From Isoptericola dokdonensis DS-3 (GTDB lineage: Bacteria; Actinomycetota; Actinomycetes; Actinomycetales; Cellulomonadaceae), in the NCBI RefSeq assembly GCF_001636295.1, contig NZ_CP014209.1, positions 3,596,001 through 3,660,000 on the forward strand: a stretch of 64,000 nucleotides of DNA, in the 5' to 3' direction. Both the position numbers and the translations under genes were made by a program. Positions within the stretch are counted from its first letter, which is position 1; the number at the start of each line of letters is the position of its first letter. The notes under the pieces were generated by a model. The model was not told the origin of the DNA and did no database searches. It was given only the letters and a program-made list of their open reading frames with translations. Shown one piece after another: positions 26,814-35,614 of this stretch.

Positions 26814-27788
26814 ATGACAGACGCGCGACCGCAGGTGTCCGTCGTCGTCCCCGCGCGGGACGCCGGCGGGCACCTGCCCGACGCCCTGGGCAGCCTGGCC
26901 CGCCAGGGGATCGCCCCGACCGACCTCGAGGTCGTCGTCGTCGACGACGGGTCGACCGACGACACGCTGGAGGTGCTGGAGGAGGCCTCCACCCGCATGC
27001 CCGGTCTGCGCTGGGTGCACCACCGCACCGCGCGCGGGGTCTCCGCCGCCCGCAACCGTGGGGTCAAGGAGTCCCGCGGACGGTGGGTGACGTTCCTCGA
27101 CCCGGACGACTGGTTCTACCCGGGCCACCTGGCCCACATGCTCGCGGCGGGCGACGCCCTGGACGTCGACTTCCTCGTCTGCGACCAGGTGCAGGCCTAC
27201 GGCGAGGAGCGCCGCCGGGTGCGGGCCCCCGAGGTGCGCCGCCACGTCGGCCTCGACCCGCGCACCGGCATCCTGCCGACGACCCGCTCCACGATGGTCA
27301 ACTACGTGCAGGTGTCCTCCCGGTTCCTGTCCCGCCGCGTGGTGGACGACGGGCTCGCCGTGTTCGACGAGGACCTGCCCACCGCGGAGGACCGGGAGTG
27401 GGCCTGGCGCCTGCTGCTCGGCACCCGGCGGTACGCCGTCGTGGACGCCCCCGGGTACGTCTACCGCCGGCAGGTCGCGAACTCGCTGACCGACATCGGC
27501 GACGTCCGCCAGCTCGGCTTCGTCACCGCCTACGACGGGGTGCTGGACCGGCTGCGGCAGGACGCGACGCTCGCCCGCTACGAGCCGAAGGTGCTGCGGG
27601 ACACGATCGCCGTCCTGCACCACCACACCAAGCGGCGGCAGGCGTACCCGGACGACGTGTGGGCGCAGCTCGTCGACCGCTCGCAGGGGCTCGTCGACCG
27701 GTTCGACCCGGCGGTGCGCGCCGAGCAGCGCGCGGCCATGGACGCGAGGCGTGCGCACGACCTCCGCAAGCAGGGGGTCCACGTATGA
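26814..27788 (+). CDS. Family 2 glycosyltransferase
   Basis: A 324-residue GT2 enzyme with all core elements: VSVVVPARDAGGHLPDAL, VVVDDGSTDDTLEVL, the metal site FLDPDDWFYPGHL, and EDREWAWRLLL as acceptor/base block. No membrane helices, so it is cytoplasmic or peripheral. Donor and acceptor are not predictable. It lies 16 bp after the nonulosonate gene and overlaps the next start (ATGA at 27785), placing it in the same operon and suggesting a sugar next to the nonulosonate in the repeat unit. Confidence 0.88.
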   Translation: MTDARPQVSVVVPARDAGGHLPDALGSLARQGIAPTDLEVVVVDDGSTDDTLEVLEEASTRMPGLRWVHHRTARGVSAARNRGVKESRGRWVTFLDPDDWFYPGHLAHMLAAGDALDVDFLVCDQVQAYGEERRRVRAPEVRRHVGLDPRTGILPTTRSTMVNYVQVSSRFLSRRVVDDGLAVFDEDLPTAEDREWAWRLLLGTRRYAVVDAPGYVYRRQVANSLTDIGDVRQLGFVTAYDGVLDRLRQDATLARYEPKVLRDTIAVLHHHTKRRQAYPDDVWAQLVDRSQGLVDRFDPAVRAEQRAAMDARRAHDLRKQGVHV

Positions 27789-29239
27789 CCGAGGTGAGCT
27801 GTCAGGTCGTCACGGCCTCGACCCTGTTCGGCGCCGCCACCGTGGTGGCGGCCTGGGACGCGGGCGTGCTGCCGCGGCGCGAACGCACCGTGCTGGTCGT
27901 CCAGCACAACGTCCCCTCGCCGGAGGCGAGCGGCGACCTCACCGAGAGCCCGGCGTTCGCCGCGATCGCCGACCGCTTCGACGCGGTCGTCGCGTGGAAC
28001 GACGTCGTCGCGCCCTACCACCCCAAGCAGTGGAAGCCGCGCCCCGAGGACGTGCCGCTGTGGGAGCGGCTGCTCCGGGAGCGCTGGGGCCTCGGCGACG
28101 GCCCGCTGGAGCTCGTGGGGGAGTCGGTGGCGACCTCGCCCACCGGCGCCCTCGTCGCGATCTTCGCGTCCGCGGCCGTGTCGGTCTACGCCGACGGGCT
28201 GATGGTCTACGGCCCCACCCGGTTCGCCCTGAAGTACGAGGTGGGCGGTCGCGTCGAGCGGCTGCTGCACCTCGACCTGCTCCCCGGCGTGCGGCCCACC
28301 CTGCTCGCCGAGTGGGACGTGCCGGGCGTCGTCGTGCCGTCCGAGTCGTTCCGCAAGGTCGTCGGCGCCCTCACCGAGCACGCCGTCCTCGGTGCACCGG
28401 CCTCCGGGGCCGCGCAGGAACGCTCCGGCGTGCGGCTCGCCGACCACCTGCCCGCACCCGGGTCCTACGCGCTCGTGCTCGGCCAGTACATGGCCGCGAT
28501 CGGGCTGATCAGCGTGGCCGAGGAGGCCGCGCTGCACCGCCGGATGGTGGCGCACGCCGCCGAGCGCGGCTACCGCCACGTCCTGCTCAAGCCGCACCCC
28601 TCGGCCCCCCGGCAGGGCACCGAGGAGCTCGCCGCCCACGCCCGCACCCTCGGCGTCGAGCTCGAGGTGGCACCCGCCGCCGTCCTCGCCGAGTCCCTGT
28701 TCGGCGAGTCCGCGCCGGGGCTGGTCGTGTCCTGCTTCTCCACGGCGCTGGCCACCGCGGCCGCCCTCTACGACGTCGACGTGGCCGCGGTCGGCACGGA
28801 CCTCCTCCTCGACCGGCTCGAGCCGTACCCGAACTCCAACCGGGTGCCGGCCGTCGTCGTCGACGCCCTGTGGTCGGCGCAGCCGTGGAGCGGCGACGCC
28901 GCGGACCTGCAGCGGCTCGTGCGCGCCGTGTCCTACTGCCAGCAGCCGGGCCTCCTGGCCGCCCTGCGCGACGACGCCACCGGGCTGCTGCCCAACCTGG
29001 AGGACGACCGGCTGCGGCGCTGGTTCCGGCGCAAGCGCCTCACCGCGCTCGGGCTGCCCGGCGGGTTCCCCGCCCCGTGGTGGCGCTCGCACCGCCTCGT
29101 CCACCTGGGCGACGCCGTCGACAAGCGGCTCCTCGGCGGGCGGCTGCGCCGCTTCGTGCGCCGCCGCTACGCCGCCGGCGGCGACGACCTGCGCGCCGCC
29201 GTCGGCGCGATGAAGGGGAAGCTGGACGCCGATGGCTGA
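27785..29239 (+). CDS. Polysialyltransferase-family glycosyltransferase
   Basis: A 484-residue protein in the alpha-2,8-polysialyltransferase-like family (PF07388, GT38 type). It shows the HP motif in LLKPHPSAPRQG at about residue 270, which in polysialyltransferases contacts CMP-sialic acid, and the later Ser/Thr motif in VSCFSTALATAAALY at about 317. The N-terminal half has TVLVVQHNVPSP and VAIFASAAVSVYADGLMVY as expected for this GT-B-like fold. It would add or polymerise nonulosonic acid from the CMP donor made by the upstream gene. It begins in an ATGA overlap and its end overlaps the next gene by 8 bp, so the group is tightly coupled. Confidence 0.75.
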   Translation: MTEVSCQVVTASTLFGAATVVAAWDAGVLPRRERTVLVVQHNVPSPEASGDLTESPAFAAIADRFDAVVAWNDVVAPYHPKQWKPRPEDVPLWERLLRERWGLGDGPLELVGESVATSPTGALVAIFASAAVSVYADGLMVYGPTRFALKYEVGGRVERLLHLDLLPGVRPTLLAEWDVPGVVVPSESFRKVVGALTEHAVLGAPASGAAQERSGVRLADHLPAPGSYALVLGQYMAAIGLISVAEEAALHRRMVAHAAERGYRHVLLKPHPSAPRQGTEELAAHARTLGVELEVAPAAVLAESLFGESAPGLVVSCFSTALATAAALYDVDVAAVGTDLLLDRLEPYPNSNRVPAVVVDALWSAQPWSGDAADLQRLVRAVSYCQQPGLLAALRDDATGLLPNLEDDRLRRWFRRKRLTALGLPGGFPAPWWRSHRLVHLGDAVDKRLLGGRLRRFVRRRYAAGGDDLRAAVGAMKGKLDADG

Positions 29240-30305
29240 GAGCACCCCGGCCCTCGGCGCGGTGCGGGTCGAAGGCCGGCCCGCCCGCTGCGACGTGCGG
29301 GTCGTCGCCTGCGTCCGGGACGAGGAGGACTACCTCGAGGCGGCCGTGCGGTCCGTCCTGGCGCAGGAGCACGACGGCGACCTGCACGTCGTGCTCGCCG
29401 TCGGGCCGTCGCGCGACCGCACGGCCGAGATCGCGGCGGCGCTCGCGGCGGACGACTCCCGGGTCACGGTGCTCGACAACCCGACGGGGTCCCGCTCGAT
29501 CGGGCTGAACCTCGCCATGGGCCACGACGCCCCCGGCGACGCGGAGGTCGTGCTGCGCGTCGACGGGCACACGGTCCTGCCGCCCGGCTACGTGCACCGG
29601 TGCGTCGCCCTGCTGCACGAGCGGGGCGCGGTGGCCGTCGGCGGGGTGATGTCGCCGGTCGGCCACGGCGCCGTGCAGGAGGCGGCCGCCCGCGCCATGA
29701 GCCACCCGGTCGGGATCGGCGCGGCGTCGTTCCACACGGGCGGTCGCGCGGGGCCCGCCGACACCGTCTACCTGGGGGCCTTCCGCCGGGCGGCCGTCGA
29801 GGCCGTGGGCGGGTACGACCCGTCGCTGTTCCGCGCCGAGGACTGGGAGCTGTGCCTGCGGCTGCGCCGCGCCGGTGGTGTGCTCTGGTTCGACCCGTCG
29901 CTGGTCGTCGAGTACCGGCCCCGGCGCACGCTCGCGGCCGTCGCCAAGCAGTTCTGGCGGACCGGCATGTGGCGCCGCGAGGTCGTCCGGCGCGACGCGT
30001 CGACCGCGTCCCTGCGCTACCTCGCCCCGCCCGCGCTCGTGCTGCTGCTCGGGCTGGGGCTCCTCGCCGCGGTGGTCGGGGCGCTGACCGGCGCCGCCGC
30101 CCTCGCCGTGGCCGGGTTGGCGCTCCCGGCGGCGTACCTGGTGGGCGTCGTGGTGGCCGCCGTCGTCGCGGGCGCGCGCCGGCCGCGGCTGCGGCCCGCC
30201 GCCGCGCTCGTGCTGCCCGTCGTCCTCGTCGTCATGCACGTCACCTGGGGCGCGGGGTTCGTCCGTGGTCTCACCGCGCGGGCGGCGGCCGACCACCGGG
30301 CCTGA
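29232..30305 (+). CDS. Family 2 glycosyltransferase with C-terminal membrane helices
   Basis: A 357-residue ExoA-like enzyme. Residues about 20-250 form a GT2 domain (RVVACVRDEEDYLEAAV, LRVDGHTVLPPGY with the DxH metal site, and RAEDWELCLRLRRAG). The last 100 residues hold about three hydrophobic helices (APPALVLLLGLGLLAAVV onward), anchoring it in the membrane. This architecture is common for enzymes that extend lipid-linked repeat units. It is the last gene of the plus-strand nonulosonate operon and is followed by a strong hairpin. Confidence 0.85.
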   Translation: MAESTPALGAVRVEGRPARCDVRVVACVRDEEDYLEAAVRSVLAQEHDGDLHVVLAVGPSRDRTAEIAAALAADDSRVTVLDNPTGSRSIGLNLAMGHDAPGDAEVVLRVDGHTVLPPGYVHRCVALLHERGAVAVGGVMSPVGHGAVQEAAARAMSHPVGIGAASFHTGGRAGPADTVYLGAFRRAAVEAVGGYDPSLFRAEDWELCLRLRRAGGVLWFDPSLVVEYRPRRTLAAVAKQFWRTGMWRREVVRRDASTASLRYLAPPALVLLLGLGLLAAVVGALTGAAALAVAGLALPAAYLVGVVVAAVVAGARRPRLRPAAALVLPVVLVVMHVTWGAGFVRGLTARAAADHRA

Positions 30306-30328
30306 CCCCGTCCCGCGACCTGCCCAGC

Positions 30329-30359
30329 GAGCCCTCGCCCCGAACGGGGGCGAGGGCTC
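30329..30359. terminator. Strong hairpin between convergent operons
   Basis: Thirteen-base-pair perfect stem, GAGCCCTCGCCCC and its complement, with a 5-nt loop. It lies between the convergent stops at 30305 and 30358 and probably ends both transcripts; no U-tract. Confidence 0.75.
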
Positions 30360-31536
30360 AGCGCGTCAGGCGCGCGGACACCGCGACGGGCAGCGCGGAC
30401 CGCACGCGGGACCAGCCGTGGCGGGGCAGCGAGTACGGCGCGACGGGCGCGAGGCCGGGCAGCGTGCCCGACCGGGCCGCCGCCGCGAGGCGCCGCACGG
30501 TCGACCCGAGCTCGTCCCGGTCGTGCAGGTACCCGTCGGCGCACCACGCCGCGTCGGGCGTCGGGCCGCCGGACCGCAGCGCGCCGGCGACCTCGTCGAG
30601 CCGGAGCAGGCAGCCCGACGCCGCGAACGGCTCGTTGAGCAGGGCGGGACCGACCCCGAAGTCGGCGAGGAACACCGTCGGCAGGCCGCGGGCGAGGGAC
30701 TCCAGCGCGGCGGTCGAGCTGACCGTGAGCAGTGCGGTGCCCGGCGTCAGGTGCTCCGCCATCGGACCGACCGCGAACGTCACCGCGCCCGCGGCGTGCC
30801 CCGGCGCCCGGGCCTGCGCCGCCCACAGCACGTCGAGCGGGTACGGCTCGTTGTGCGTCTGGCGCTCCCCGGCGCGGGCACGCAGCTTCACCACCACCTC
30901 GAAGCCCGCGCCCGCCAGCGCCGCGAGCCCGTCGAGCAGCCGCACCCGGTCCGCGCGGGAGGCCGGGACCTTCGCCTGCGCGGCGACGACGACCCGGTGC
31001 GGGACCGTGCGCCCGGCGTCCGCCGCGGGTGCGACGTCGAGGAACGGCAGCCGGGTCACCGGCAGGGCCGGGGCGCAGCCGTGGTCGGCGAAGGCCGCCC
31101 GGTAGGGCTCGACCTCCGCGGGGGCGTGCACGACGAACGCGTCCGCCCAGCGACGCCAGCCCGTGCCGTGCGCCGTGGCGGGCAGCGCCATCCCCGGCAG
31201 GCCGGTGACCAGGGCGGGCCGGTGGTGGCCCGAGGCCCGGACGACCGCGCGCGCCACTAGCTCGGCCACCGGCCCGGTGGCTGCGACCAGCACCACGTCC
31301 GGGCGGGTGTCCCGCACCCGGCGGGCGACGGCGCGCGGCCCCAGCACGGCCGGCGGCTCGAGCCCCGTCCCGGCCACGGCGGCCCGGCCCTGCGCGGACG
31401 TCGGCGCGAGCGGGGAGCGGACGACGACGGCCTCGCCGCGGGCACCGGCGTCGTCGCGCAGCCGGGCGAGGGTCCACGCGGCCCACTTGAGGTAGGAGTC
31501 GGAGTCGGCGACGGCGAGGACGGACGGACCGGTCAT
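30358..31536 (-). CDS. DUF6716 putative glycosyltransferase
   Basis: A 392-residue protein starting at ATG 31536, in ATGA overlap with the upstream gene. It opens MTGPSVLAVADSDSYLKWA and continues VVVRSPLAPTSAQ, a pattern I associate with DUF6716 'putative glycosyltransferase' proteins that accompany CMP-nonulosonate genes in Actinobacteria. The GT-B-like second half has VVVAAQAKVPASRADR, VVVKLRARAGERQTHNE and TVSSTAALESLARGLPTVFL, which resemble the HP and S/T motifs of polysialyltransferases. It is likely a cytoplasmic CMP-sugar-using transferase. Its operon partner is another polysialyltransferase-like protein. Confidence 0.7.
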   Translation of the reverse strand: MTGPSVLAVADSDSYLKWAAWTLARLRDDAGARGEAVVVRSPLAPTSAQGRAAVAGTGLEPPAVLGPRAVARRVRDTRPDVVLVAATGPVAELVARAVVRASGHHRPALVTGLPGMALPATAHGTGWRRWADAFVVHAPAEVEPYRAAFADHGCAPALPVTRLPFLDVAPAADAGRTVPHRVVVAAQAKVPASRADRVRLLDGLAALAGAGFEVVVKLRARAGERQTHNEPYPLDVLWAAQARAPGHAAGAVTFAVGPMAEHLTPGTALLTVSSTAALESLARGLPTVFLADFGVGPALLNEPFAASGCLLRLDEVAGALRSGGPTPDAAWCADGYLHDRDELGSTVRRLAAAARSGTLPGLAPVAPYSLPRHGWSRVRSALPVAVSARLTR

Positions 31537-32537
31537 GCGACGCGGCGCGCCCGGTCCCGCCCCGACGCGGCGGTCGCGAGGTCCGCCGCCAGGCCGAGGT
31601 GCGCGCGCAGGCGGGGCGTCGCGCGAGAGGTCCACCAGGCTTCCGGCACCTGCTGGGCCACGACCTCGACCCCCCGCGGTCCCAGCAGCCGGGACAGCGT
31701 GATCGCGGACGTCGAGGGCAGCGACACGACGCGGCGCCCGGCCGGCAGGTCCCGCAGCCGCAGCTCGACCGGCGCGCCGGGGGCGTCCACCCGGACGCCC
31801 GGGAGCTGCTCGAACAGGGCCGTCACCAGCGGGTCGTGGCGGCGGTGCGGCAGGTACCGCACGGGACCGTCCGCGGCGAGCCCGCGCAGCCAGGCCGCGT
31901 ACGCGTCGGCGTGCACGAGCCGGTCGCCCACCAGCCCGGACCCGACGACCACCGTCGGCTCGTCGATCCCGTGCCCCGCACCGCCGGCGTCCGGCCGCGA
32001 GGCGAGCCACTCGAACGAGTGCTCGCGCACCTCGACACCGATCGCGCGCAGCGCGTCCGCGCGCACCGCGTCGGCCGGGAGCATCGTGCACAGCGTCAGC
32101 CTGCCCTGCCGGGCGGCCCGCTGCAGCCGCCGTGTCGCGACCGCGCCCAGCGCCGACCGCAGCGGGCCGCCCGGGGCGGCGAGCCGCACCATCGGCTCGC
32201 CCGCCAGCAGCCGCCGGGCCACGTCCACGGTGGCGAGACCGTCGTCGACCACGACGAACCGGTCCACCCCGCTCCCGCGCACCAGCGACGACTGGAACAC
32301 GCCCGAGAACGGGTCCCCGACGACGCGCACGTCCGTACCCGTCAGGGCGGCCCGCGCCGAACCCACCTCGACCTGCAGCCCGTCCGGGAGCCCGACGGCA
32401 CGCACCGCGTCGACCGCCGCCCCCATCGACGGGACGTCCGCGCGGGCCACGACCCGCAGCGACGGACCGGTCAGGCCGGCGGCGTGCGCCTCGACGACGC
32501 ACAGGAGCTGCAACGGGGACTCGACCAGAGCACTCAC
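31533..32537 (-). CDS. Polysialyltransferase/GT52-like glycosyltransferase
   Basis: A 334-residue protein. The start is chosen at GTG 32537 (VSALVESPLQLLCVVEA), because VESPLQ close to the N-terminus is typical of GT52 and polysialyltransferase-like proteins. The C-terminal half has YLPHRRHD where the family has a PHP/PHR motif for CMP-sialic acid, and VSLPSTSAITLSRL as Ser/Thr motif. A conserved DDG lies in RFVVVDDGLATVDVARRL. The upstream half of the longer open frame is Arg-rich and not part of the gene. Together with the DUF6716 gene it makes a two-gene minus operon, divergent from the TagE-like genes. Confidence 0.65.
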   Translation of the reverse strand: MSALVESPLQLLCVVEAHAAGLTGPSLRVVARADVPSMGAAVDAVRAVGLPDGLQVEVGSARAALTGTDVRVVGDPFSGVFQSSLVRGSGVDRFVVVDDGLATVDVARRLLAGEPMVRLAAPGGPLRSALGAVATRRLQRAARQGRLTLCTMLPADAVRADALRAIGVEVREHSFEWLASRPDAGGAGHGIDEPTVVVGSGLVGDRLVHADAYAAWLRGLAADGPVRYLPHRRHDPLVTALFEQLPGVRVDAPGAPVELRLRDLPAGRRVVSLPSTSAITLSRLLGPRGVEVVAQQVPEAWWTSRATPRLRAHLGLAADLATAASGRDRARRVA

Positions 32538-32641
32538 GCCGACAGGGTGACACCGGCGGGCGACGCGCCGGGGGACGGCACGTGACCTGTCGATGAACGC
32601 CCGGTGCCCGCCCGTCCCGCGCGCACCGACCCGCTCCTGGC

Positions 32642-32647
32642 TACGAT
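32642..32647 (+). promoter_or_regulatory. -10 element TACGAT placed for a leaderless mRNA
   Basis: TACGAT ends 6 bp before GTG 32654; no Shine-Dalgarno sequence in the gap. The same box and spacing recur before the paralogue at 34127. Confidence 0.5.
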
Positions 32648-32653
32648 CCCCGG

Positions 32654-34054
32654 GTGACCGAGCCCGACGCCGCACCCGGTGCGGCGGACCGCCCCCCGCT
32701 CGGCGGCCTCGCGACCGCCACGTGGTCGATCCCGCACGACTTCGGCGGGATGACGTCGGCGCTGCTGCGCCGCTCCCGACTCCTCGCGGCGCACCTGGGC
32801 GAGCCCGTGCGGATCCTCACGTACGCCCCGGGGCTCGACGTCCACGAGGCGCGACGTCGCCTGGAGCGGCGCGGCGACCTCGGACCCGGCGTCACCCTGC
32901 ACAACGTGTGGGAGGACCTGCGCGAGCTGCCCGACGAGGCGCTGGGGCCCCGGGACGACGCCCCCGCCGGGCCTCGCGTCCGCGGGCGGCGCGCCGAGCT
33001 CGTCCGGGAGGAGCGCCTCGGCGACGACGCCACGCGCACCCTCGTCTTCCGGGGGGACCGCAGCCTGCTCGCCATCGAGGAGAGCCGCGGAGGCCGTCGC
33101 ACGATCGAGACGTTCACCCGGTCCGGCCGGCCGGCGCGGTCCTGGCCCACCCGGCGCGCGTTCTGGCTCGAGCGGACCCGCGCGCTCCTGCCCGACGTGC
33201 CGACGTCCGTCGTCGTGGACAGCAAGGAGCTCATCCGGTTCTTCGCGACGCTCCGCGACGAGCCCGGGATCCGGACCCTGCAGATGGTCCACGGTGCCCA
33301 CCTCGCCACCGACGCCGCGGACGCCCACGGCCAGGTGGTCGGCCGACGGGGCCGCCTGCTCGGCGCGCTGGCGGACTACGACGCGGTCGTCCTGCTCACC
33401 CCCACGCAGGAACGCGAGATCGCCGAGCGCCTCGGCCCCGGCGTGCGGACCTTCGTGGTGCCCAACAGCATCGACGTCGACGTCCCCGCCGACCTCACGG
33501 GCCGGGACCCGGCGCACGGAGTGATGCTCGCCAGCCTCGACGGTCGCAAGCGTGTCGACCACGCCGTCACGGCCGTCGACGCCGTCCGGCGCCGCACCGG
33601 CCGTCCGCTCCGCCTCGACGTCTACGGCGACGGCCCCGAGCGCGCCGCCCTCCGCCGGCTCGCGGCGAGGTCCCCGGGCGTCCGGCTGCACGGGCACGTC
33701 CCCGGTGCCGCCGCCCGGTTCGCCGAGGCGTCGTTCATGCTCCTCACCAGCAGGTCCGAGGGCATGGGTCTCGTCCTCGCCGAGGCGATGGCGCGCGGCT
33801 GCCTGCCGATCGCCTACGACGTCCGGTACGGCCCCGCCGACGTCGTCACGCACGGCGTCGACGGGTTCCTCGTCCCCGCCGGCGACACCGCGGCGCTCGC
33901 GGCGGCCGTCGAGCAGGTGACCGGCCTCGACGAGGCCGCCCTGCTGGCCATGCGGCAGGCCGCGGTGCGCTCGGCGCAGCGCTTCGACGACTCCCGTGTC
34001 GCCCGGCGGTGGGCCGAGGTGCTGACCCGGGTCGCGGCGGCCCGGCCCGCCTGA
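32654..34054 (+). CDS. TagE-like GT4 glycosyltransferase
   Basis: A 466-residue GT-B enzyme resembling TagE, poly(glycerol-phosphate) alpha-glucosyltransferase. N-terminal DFGGMTSALLRRSRLL is the nucleotide-sugar transferase loop. The middle region contains SVVVDSKELIRFF and QMVHGAHLAT, which I associate with TagE-type enzymes. The C-terminal donor domain has VPNSIDVDVPA, RLDVYGDGPERAAL and the E-x7-E block SEGMGLVLAEAMARG. It likely transfers glucose, or another hexose from a nucleotide diphosphate donor, onto a teichoic-acid-like chain. A second copy follows at 34127; this one has a longer loop around residues 100-125. Confidence 0.82.
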   Translation: MTEPDAAPGAADRPPLGGLATATWSIPHDFGGMTSALLRRSRLLAAHLGEPVRILTYAPGLDVHEARRRLERRGDLGPGVTLHNVWEDLRELPDEALGPRDDAPAGPRVRGRRAELVREERLGDDATRTLVFRGDRSLLAIEESRGGRRTIETFTRSGRPARSWPTRRAFWLERTRALLPDVPTSVVVDSKELIRFFATLRDEPGIRTLQMVHGAHLATDAADAHGQVVGRRGRLLGALADYDAVVLLTPTQEREIAERLGPGVRTFVVPNSIDVDVPADLTGRDPAHGVMLASLDGRKRVDHAVTAVDAVRRRTGRPLRLDVYGDGPERAALRRLAARSPGVRLHGHVPGAAARFAEASFMLLTSRSEGMGLVLAEAMARGCLPIAYDVRYGPADVVTHGVDGFLVPAGDTAALAAAVEQVTGLDEAALLAMRQAAVRSAQRFDDSRVARRWAEVLTRVAAARPA

Positions 34055-34114
34055 GGACCGTCCACGGCACGGACCGGTGTCCACCAGGTGGGCCGGGCGG
34101 CCGTGGCGCACCAC

Positions 34115-34120
34115 TACGAT
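34115..34120 (+). promoter_or_regulatory. -10 element TACGAT placed for a leaderless mRNA
   Basis: TACGAT ends 6 bp before GTG 34127. This sets the start; the upstream in-frame start at 34088 would include the box in the coding sequence. Confidence 0.5.
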
Positions 34121-34126
34121 GGCTCG

Positions 34127-35596
34127 GTGCCCTCGACCCCCGGACGCGACACGACCGTGGCCTTCCCCTCGGGAACCTACGCCGCCGCCACCTGGACGAT
34201 CCCGACGGACTTCGGCGGGATGACCTCGGCACTGCTGCGCCGCTCGCGCACGTTCGTCGAGGAGGCCGGTGTCCCCGTCAAGGTCCTGACCTTCGACCCC
34301 CTCCTCGACCTGGGACGGGCCCGCGCGGACCTCGAGGCCGTCGGCGCGCTCGCCCCCGGGGTCACGCTGCACAACGTCTGGGCGGACCTGCGCGAATGGT
34401 CCGACGACGACGTCCGCCCGGCGGAGGGCGCACCACCGACGCCGCGGGAACGCGGCAGCGACGGAGAGCAGGTGCGGGTCGAGCCCGACGCCGAGGGTGG
34501 GCCGGACCGCTACCTGCACTTCCGTCCCGACGGCTCCCTCGCGGCCGTGGACGAGCGCACCGACGACGGGCGGCGCATCACGCTGTACACGCGCGACGGC
34601 CGGGAGGGCCGGTCGTGGAGCTCCGTCTACTCGGTCTACCGCGCGTGGATCGGCCGTGTCCTGCCCGACCGCCCCGCCTACGTCGTCGTGGACTCCAAGA
34701 CGATGACGAAGTTCTTCGCGGTGCTCCAGCGGCCCACCGTCTACACGGCGCAGGTCGTCCACGGCGCGCACCTCGCGGCGAAGGCCAAGGACGCGCACGG
34801 GCCCCTCACCCTCGCGCGCACGCCGCTCATGGAGAACCTGGACGCCTTCGACGCCGTCGTCTTCCTCACCGAGGGGCAGCGGCGCGACGTGATCGAGCGG
34901 GTCGGCCCGCGGGACAACACCGCCGTGGTGCCCAACAGCACCGAGCTGCCCGCCGCGCCGGCGACGCTGGGGCCGCGTCCGCCGCACGGCGTGATGCTCG
35001 CCGGGCTCACCGGTCGCAAGCGGGTCCCGCAGGCGCTGCGCGGGTTCCGCCTCGCCGCCGAGGCCACGGGCCTGCCGTTGCGGCTCGACGTGTACGGGGA
35101 CGGCCCGGAGCGCGCCCGCCTGGAGGGGCTCGCCTCCGACGTGCCCGGCGCGACCCTGCACGGCTACGTCCGGGGCGCCGCCGAACGCTTCTCCGAGGCG
35201 TCGTTCATGCTGCTCACCAGCCGTGCCGAGGGCCTGCCGCTCGTGTTCGCCGAGGCCATGGCGCGTGGGTGCGTCCCCATCGCCTACGACATCCGGTACG
35301 GCCCTGCCGACATCATCACCGACGGCGTGGACGGGTTCCTCGTGCCCGACGGGGACGTCGACGCCCTCGCCCTGGCGATCGAGAAGTTCGTCCGCCTCGA
35401 CGACGAGGCCGTCGCCCGGATGCGGGCCGCCGCGATCGCGACGGCCCAGGGCTACTCGGCGACCGCCGTCGTCGGCCGCTGGGCCGAGGTGTTCGCCGAC
35501 ATGACGCGTCGTCGCCCGGTCCACGTCGAGCGGCCGGGCCGGGGGCAGCAGGTCGTCCGCCGCCTGGCCGGTATGCTGCGACGCGCCCCTCGCTGA
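34127..35596 (+). CDS. TagE-like GT4 glycosyltransferase, tandem paralogue
   Basis: A 489-residue protein with the same blocks as its upstream neighbour: DFGGMTSALLRRSRTFVEEA, GVTLHNVWADLREW, VVVDSKTMTKFFAVLQ, QVVHGAHLAAKAKDAHGPL, RLDVYGDGPERARL and SRAEGLPLVFAEAMARG. The two are clearly the result of tandem duplication and have diverged strongly, especially in residues 90-140. The pair may transfer different sugars or act at different positions of the same polymer. The C-terminus carries a basic extension ending VVRRLAGMLRRAPR, which could bind the membrane surface. It is followed 18 bp later by a TagF-like gene. Confidence 0.82.
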   Translation: MPSTPGRDTTVAFPSGTYAAATWTIPTDFGGMTSALLRRSRTFVEEAGVPVKVLTFDPLLDLGRARADLEAVGALAPGVTLHNVWADLREWSDDDVRPAEGAPPTPRERGSDGEQVRVEPDAEGGPDRYLHFRPDGSLAAVDERTDDGRRITLYTRDGREGRSWSSVYSVYRAWIGRVLPDRPAYVVVDSKTMTKFFAVLQRPTVYTAQVVHGAHLAAKAKDAHGPLTLARTPLMENLDAFDAVVFLTEGQRRDVIERVGPRDNTAVVPNSTELPAAPATLGPRPPHGVMLAGLTGRKRVPQALRGFRLAAEATGLPLRLDVYGDGPERARLEGLASDVPGATLHGYVRGAAERFSEASFMLLTSRAEGLPLVFAEAMARGCVPIAYDIRYGPADIITDGVDGFLVPDGDVDALALAIEKFVRLDDEAVARMRAAAIATAQGYSATAVVGRWAEVFADMTRRRPVHVERPGRGQQVVRRLAGMLRRAPR

Positions 35597-35614
35597 GACC
35601 GTCACAGGAGTTCC

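Noticed and set aside
22691..27067. A 1,458-codon minus-strand open frame across the nonulosonate region
   Set aside because: Only its last 320 codons are a real gene (sulfotransferase, start 23653). The rest is antisense to the nonulosonate gene.
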